The position numbers and the translations under genes were made by a program. This document shows positions 60,895-64,000 of a stretch of 64,000 nucleotides of DNA, in pieces (position 1 is the first letter of the stretch; each line of letters opens with the position of its first letter). The DNA comes from Neorhizobium huautlense (GTDB taxonomy: Bacteria > Pseudomonadota > Alphaproteobacteria > Rhizobiales > Rhizobiaceae). Under the pieces are notes generated by a model. The model saw only the letters and a list, made by a program, of their open reading frames with translations, made no database searches and was not told where the DNA came from. Location: positions 47,320 to 111,319 of the forward strand of contig NZ_JAUSRF010000015.1 of assembly GCF_030811685.1 (NCBI RefSeq), written 5' to 3'.

Positions 60895-63753
60895 ATGGCC
60901 AGACCCGATACCGATTTTGAAGAACTGCTCGACGTCGCAAAGCTGAAGGCCGATATCGAGGCGATTGCCACCGCCCATGCCGGCAAGCCGGCCGATATGC
61001 GCTCGGCGCTTCTGCCGCTTTTGCGCAGCGCCAACACGGAAGGCCGCAACAAGGCGCGCGAACTGCTGGGAGCCACCAAGGGCGGCGGCATTTTGTGTGC
61101 GGAACGGATTTCCTGGCTGCAGGACCAGTTGATTGTCGCCATTCATGATCTGGTCGATGCCCATGTCTATCCGCAGGCGGCCGGTGACACCGCGATCGCT
61201 GCTGTCGGTGGGTATGGCCGCGCCACGCTGGCGCCGGGCTCGGATATTGATCTTCTGTTTCTTTTGCCGTCCTCCAGCACCGATGCCATGCGCAAGTCGG
61301 TGGAATTTCTGCTGTATGTGCTGTGGGATCTCGGTTTCAAGGTCGGCCATGCCACCCGCACGGTGGAGGAATGTATCCGCCTGTCGCGCGAAGACATGAC
61401 CATCCGTACCGCCATTTTGGAGACCCGCTTCATCTGCGGAAAGCAGTCCCTCGCGGAGGAGCTGGATCATCGTTTCGATCGCGAGATCGTACACAATTCC
61501 GGCCCGGATTTCATCGCTGCCAAACTGGCGGAACGCGACATGCGCCACCAGAAGGCCGGCGATACGCGTTATCTGGTCGAGCCGAATGTCAAGGAAGGCA
61601 AGGGTGGGCTTCGCGATATCCAGACGCTGTTCTGGATCGCAAAATATCATTATGGCGTGCGCGATGCGGCGGCTCTGGTCAAGCGCGGTGTGCTGTCGCG
61701 GGCCGAACTGCGCCTGTTCGAAAAGGCCGAGGACTTTTTGTGGGCGGTGCGCTGCCACATGCATTTCCTCACCGGCAAGGCCGAGGAACGTCTGTCCTTC
61801 GATATCCAGCGCGAGGTGGCGGCCGCCATTGGTTACAATGCACGTCCGGGCCTTTCGGCCGTCGAACGCTTCATGAAGCATTATTTCCTCGTCACCAAGG
61901 ATGTCGGTGATCTCACCCGCATTCTTTGCGCGGCACTCGAGGAAGAACAGGCGAAGCCCGCTCCCGGTCTCACCGGCGTCATCACCCGCTTCCGTTATCG
62001 CACGCGAAAAATCCCCGGCAGCAGTGAGTTTGTGGAGGATCGCGGCCGCATCGCGCTTGCCGATCCCGATGTGTTTCGCCGTGATCCGGTCAGCCTCATC
62101 CGCTTTTTCCATGTCGCGGATCTCGCCGGTCTGGAATATCACCCGGATGCGCTGAAACAGGTCAATCGCGGCCTGCGGCTGATCGACAACGATCTGCGCG
62201 AAAACGAGGAGGCGAACCGTCTCTTCCTCTCCATCCTGACATCGCCGCGCACGCCGGCCATGACCCTGAAGCGCATGAACGAGGCCGGTGTTCTCGGCCG
62301 TTTCATTCCCGAATTCGGCAAGATCGTTGCGCTCATGCAGTTCAGCATGTACCATCATTATACGGTGGATGAGCATCTGATCCGCGCCGTCGATGCGCTG
62401 TCGGATATCGACAAGGGCAAGTTCGGTGATGAACATCCGCTGATCAACAAACTGATGCCGACCATCGAGGATCGTACCGCGCTTTATGTGGCCGTGCTGC
62501 TGCACGATATCGCCAAGGGCCGACAGGAAGACCATTCGATCGCCGGCGCCCGGGTGGCGCGAAAACTCTGCCCGCGTTTTGGGCTCAACCCGAAACAGAC
62601 GGAACTCGTCGTCTGGCTGATCGACCAGCATCTGTTGATGTCGATGACCGCCCAGACCCGCGATCTCAACGACCGCAAGACGATCACCGATTTTGCCGAG
62701 CGCGTGCAGTCGATGGAGCGGCTGAAGGCGCTCCTGATCCTCACCGTCTGCGATATCCGCGCCGTCGGTCCCGGCGTTTGGAACGGCTGGAAGGGCCAGC
62801 TGCTGCGCACGCTCTATTACGAGACGGAACTGCTGCTGTCTGGCGGTTTTTCCGAAAGCTCGCGCAAGGAGCGCGCCAAGGCTGCGGAAGAAGCCCTTGT
62901 CACGGCGCTCGAAAACGGCTGGACCGCAAAGGACCGCAAACTTTACGGCCGCATGCATTACCAGCCTTACCTGCTCTCGGTACCGCTGGACGACCAGATC
63001 CGCCATGCGGAATTCATCCGCGATACCGACAAGGCCGGCAAGGCGCTTGCCACCATGGTGCGCACCGATAGTTTTCGCGCCATCACCGAAATCACGGTTC
63101 TGGCGCCCGACCATCCGCGCCTCCTGTCGATCATCGCCGGCGCCTGCGCGGCCGCCGGTTCCAACATCGCCGATGCGCAGATCTTTACCACCAATGACGG
63201 TCGTGCGCTGGATACGATCCTCGTCAGCCGCGAATTCACCGATGATGCCGACGAACTACGCCGCGCCGGCACGATCGGCCGCATGATCGAGGATGTGCTT
63301 TCCGGCAAGAAGCGCCTGCCCGAAGTCATCGCCTCTCGTGCGAAAGCCAAGAAGCGCAACAAGACCTTTTCCGTCCACCCTTCGGTCACGATCTCGAACG
63401 CGCTGTCCAACAAGTTCACCGTCATCGAGGTGGAATGCCTCGACCGCGTCGGCCTGCTGGCGGAAATCACGGCCGTACTTTCGGATCTGTCGCTGGATAT
63501 CAAATCGGCCCACATCACCACATTCGGCGAAAAGGTCATCGATACGTTTTACGTCACCGACATCGTCGGCATGAAGATTACCAACGAAAACCGTCAGGCA
63601 AGCATTACCGCGCGCCTGAAACCGGTGATGAACGATCAGGACGACGAGTTGCGCTCACGGATGCCATCGGGGATTATCGCACCGGAACCGGCACCTTCGG
63701 AAGGGTCTACGCCGGATCTGGGGCCGCGGAATGCGCCGAGGTTGAAGGTGTGA
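60895..63753 (+). CDS. glnD: [Protein-PII] uridylyltransferase/uridylyl-removing enzyme
   Basis: Primary sensor of glutamine status; adds or removes UMP on PII proteins. The 952-aa protein has the nucleotidyltransferase motif 'VGGYGRATLAPGSDIDLLF' (about 102-120), a helical linker and an HD domain with 'VLLHDIAKGRQEDHS' (about 533-547). Two C-terminal ACT domains begin at about 734 ('EITVLAPDHPRLLSIIAGA') and 841 ('VIEVECLDRVGLLAEITAV') and sense glutamine. GTAGGAAG precedes the ATG. In S. meliloti I recall glnD beside mutS; here about 5 kb with parDE, the DUF882 gene, uppP and AraC lie between. Confidence 0.96.
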   Translation: MARPDTDFEELLDVAKLKADIEAIATAHAGKPADMRSALLPLLRSANTEGRNKARELLGATKGGGILCAERISWLQDQLIVAIHDLVDAHVYPQAAGDTAIAAVGGYGRATLAPGSDIDLLFLLPSSSTDAMRKSVEFLLYVLWDLGFKVGHATRTVEECIRLSREDMTIRTAILETRFICGKQSLAEELDHRFDREIVHNSGPDFIAAKLAERDMRHQKAGDTRYLVEPNVKEGKGGLRDIQTLFWIAKYHYGVRDAAALVKRGVLSRAELRLFEKAEDFLWAVRCHMHFLTGKAEERLSFDIQREVAAAIGYNARPGLSAVERFMKHYFLVTKDVGDLTRILCAALEEEQAKPAPGLTGVITRFRYRTRKIPGSSEFVEDRGRIALADPDVFRRDPVSLIRFFHVADLAGLEYHPDALKQVNRGLRLIDNDLRENEEANRLFLSILTSPRTPAMTLKRMNEAGVLGRFIPEFGKIVALMQFSMYHHYTVDEHLIRAVDALSDIDKGKFGDEHPLINKLMPTIEDRTALYVAVLLHDIAKGRQEDHSIAGARVARKLCPRFGLNPKQTELVVWLIDQHLLMSMTAQTRDLNDRKTITDFAERVQSMERLKALLILTVCDIRAVGPGVWNGWKGQLLRTLYYETELLLSGGFSESSRKERAKAAEEALVTALENGWTAKDRKLYGRMHYQPYLLSVPLDDQIRHAEFIRDTDKAGKALATMVRTDSFRAITEITVLAPDHPRLLSIIAGACAAAGSNIADAQIFTTNDGRALDTILVSREFTDDADELRRAGTIGRMIEDVLSGKKRLPEVIASRAKAKKRNKTFSVHPSVTISNALSNKFTVIEVECLDRVGLLAEITAVLSDLSLDIKSAHITTFGEKVIDTFYVTDIVGMKITNENRQASITARLKPVMNDQDDELRSRMPSGIIAPEPAPSEGSTPDLGPRNAPRLKV

Positions 63754-63766
63754 GGGGACAATGAGG

Positions 63767-63934
63767 TTAAGAGGTCGCCGGCTTCTGAGCAATGGAGGCT
63801 CCATCAACCCGTGCAATCTTTCCCAATCTCGTCACATAAAGCAGGACTGCGAGCGCCACAGACACCATGAGCCATATTCCAAAAGCGCCTACCGCGTTTC
63901 GCCTCGGTTCGTCAACAAGATGATGATCCTGCAT
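63767..63934 (-). CDS. Small single-pass membrane protein (55 aa), hypothetical
   Basis: A short frame starts at the ATG at 63934 and ends at the TAA at 63767-63769. It encodes a polar N-terminus ('MQDHHLVDEPRRNAV'), one hydrophobic segment (about 16-34, 'GAFGIWLMVSVALAVLLYV') and a short basic/polar tail. The transmembrane profile with a charged flank suggests a real small membrane protein, but no strong ribosome site is seen and the family is not recognised. Convergent with glnD, 13 bp between stops. Confidence 0.45.
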   Translation of the reverse strand: MQDHHLVDEPRRNAVGAFGIWLMVSVALAVLLYVTRLGKIARVDGASIAQKPATS

Positions 63935-64000
63935 CGCTCATCTGGTTCGCTGAAGCCTGCCACGCAGGGGCATCCGCCTGGCAGCAAACTCTCGCCCCAT

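Overview
This 64-kb window is a core chromosomal segment of an alphaproteobacterium, almost certainly a Rhizobiaceae member (Agrobacterium/Allorhizobium/Rhizobium group). The evidence is: GC-rich sequence; a Rhizobium-type intergenic mosaic element (33139-33272); an OlsB ornithine-lipid acyltransferase; the order lptC-lptA-lptB-rpoN-hpf-ptsN; rpsT next to dnaA; and the set glnD/mutS/malic enzyme/olsB/hybrid kinase, which I recall in the same order in Sinorhizobium meliloti. No rRNA, tRNA, CRISPR array, prophage or insertion sequence was seen.

Layout. 1-8.8 kb: the 3' end of a ugpC-like ABC ATPase gene, a cupin, gshB, comM-type ATPase, cysK, dut plus a GNAT gene, prfC and a YigZ protein. 8.9-16.1 kb: trehalose synthesis (otsB-otsA), a class II glutamine amidotransferase, a YjbR protein, coaBC, and a pair of uncharacterised envelope proteins (ClpP-like fold plus a coiled-coil membrane protein). 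16.3-22.0 kb: a four-gene minus-strand catabolic operon. 22.1-28.4 kb: ubiE-ubiB, mutM, rpsT and dnaA. 28.4-34.0 kb: an ArsR regulator divergent from a membrane protein, a LysE exporter, a methyltransferase, and rph-VOC-rdgB-hemW. 34.2-42.8 kb: hrcA-grpE, ptsN-hpf-rpoN-lptB-lptA-lptC, sppA and ihfB. 42.9-49.6 kb: a LapA-like protein, a CoxG-like protein, two RNA methyltransferases, lspA, a hybrid histidine kinase and olsB. 49.6-64 kb: two toxin-antitoxin loci flanking the divergent malic enzyme/mutS pair, a DUF882 peptidase-like protein, uppP, a small accessory gene, a membrane-anchored AraC regulator, glnD and a 55-aa membrane ORF.

The most interesting system is at 16303-22021. It looks at first like histidine utilisation (HAL-family lyase plus urocanase), but the lyase has Cys-Ala-Asp where histidine ammonia-lyase needs Ala-Ser-Gly to form its MIO cofactor. 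The urocanase-like protein has Ala where urocanase has its essential active-site Cys, and its His-His-Gly-Gly-Gly motif is altered. The partners are a DUF917 protein and an M20 carbamoylase-type amidohydrolase rather than HutI, HutG, HutF or HutC. I infer an ergothioneine breakdown operon: a MIO-free lyase (ergothionase), thiourocanate hydratase, thiohydantoin/hydantoin processing, then N-carbamoylglutamate hydrolysis to glutamate.

Other notable signals are six GANTC (CcrM) sites in 127 bp upstream of dnaA, a solitary Phd antitoxin in front of a complete Phd/PemK-like pair, and a perfect 25-bp inverted repeat terminating both grpE and ptsN. Functional assignments rest on reading motifs and on memory of the families; no database search was possible.
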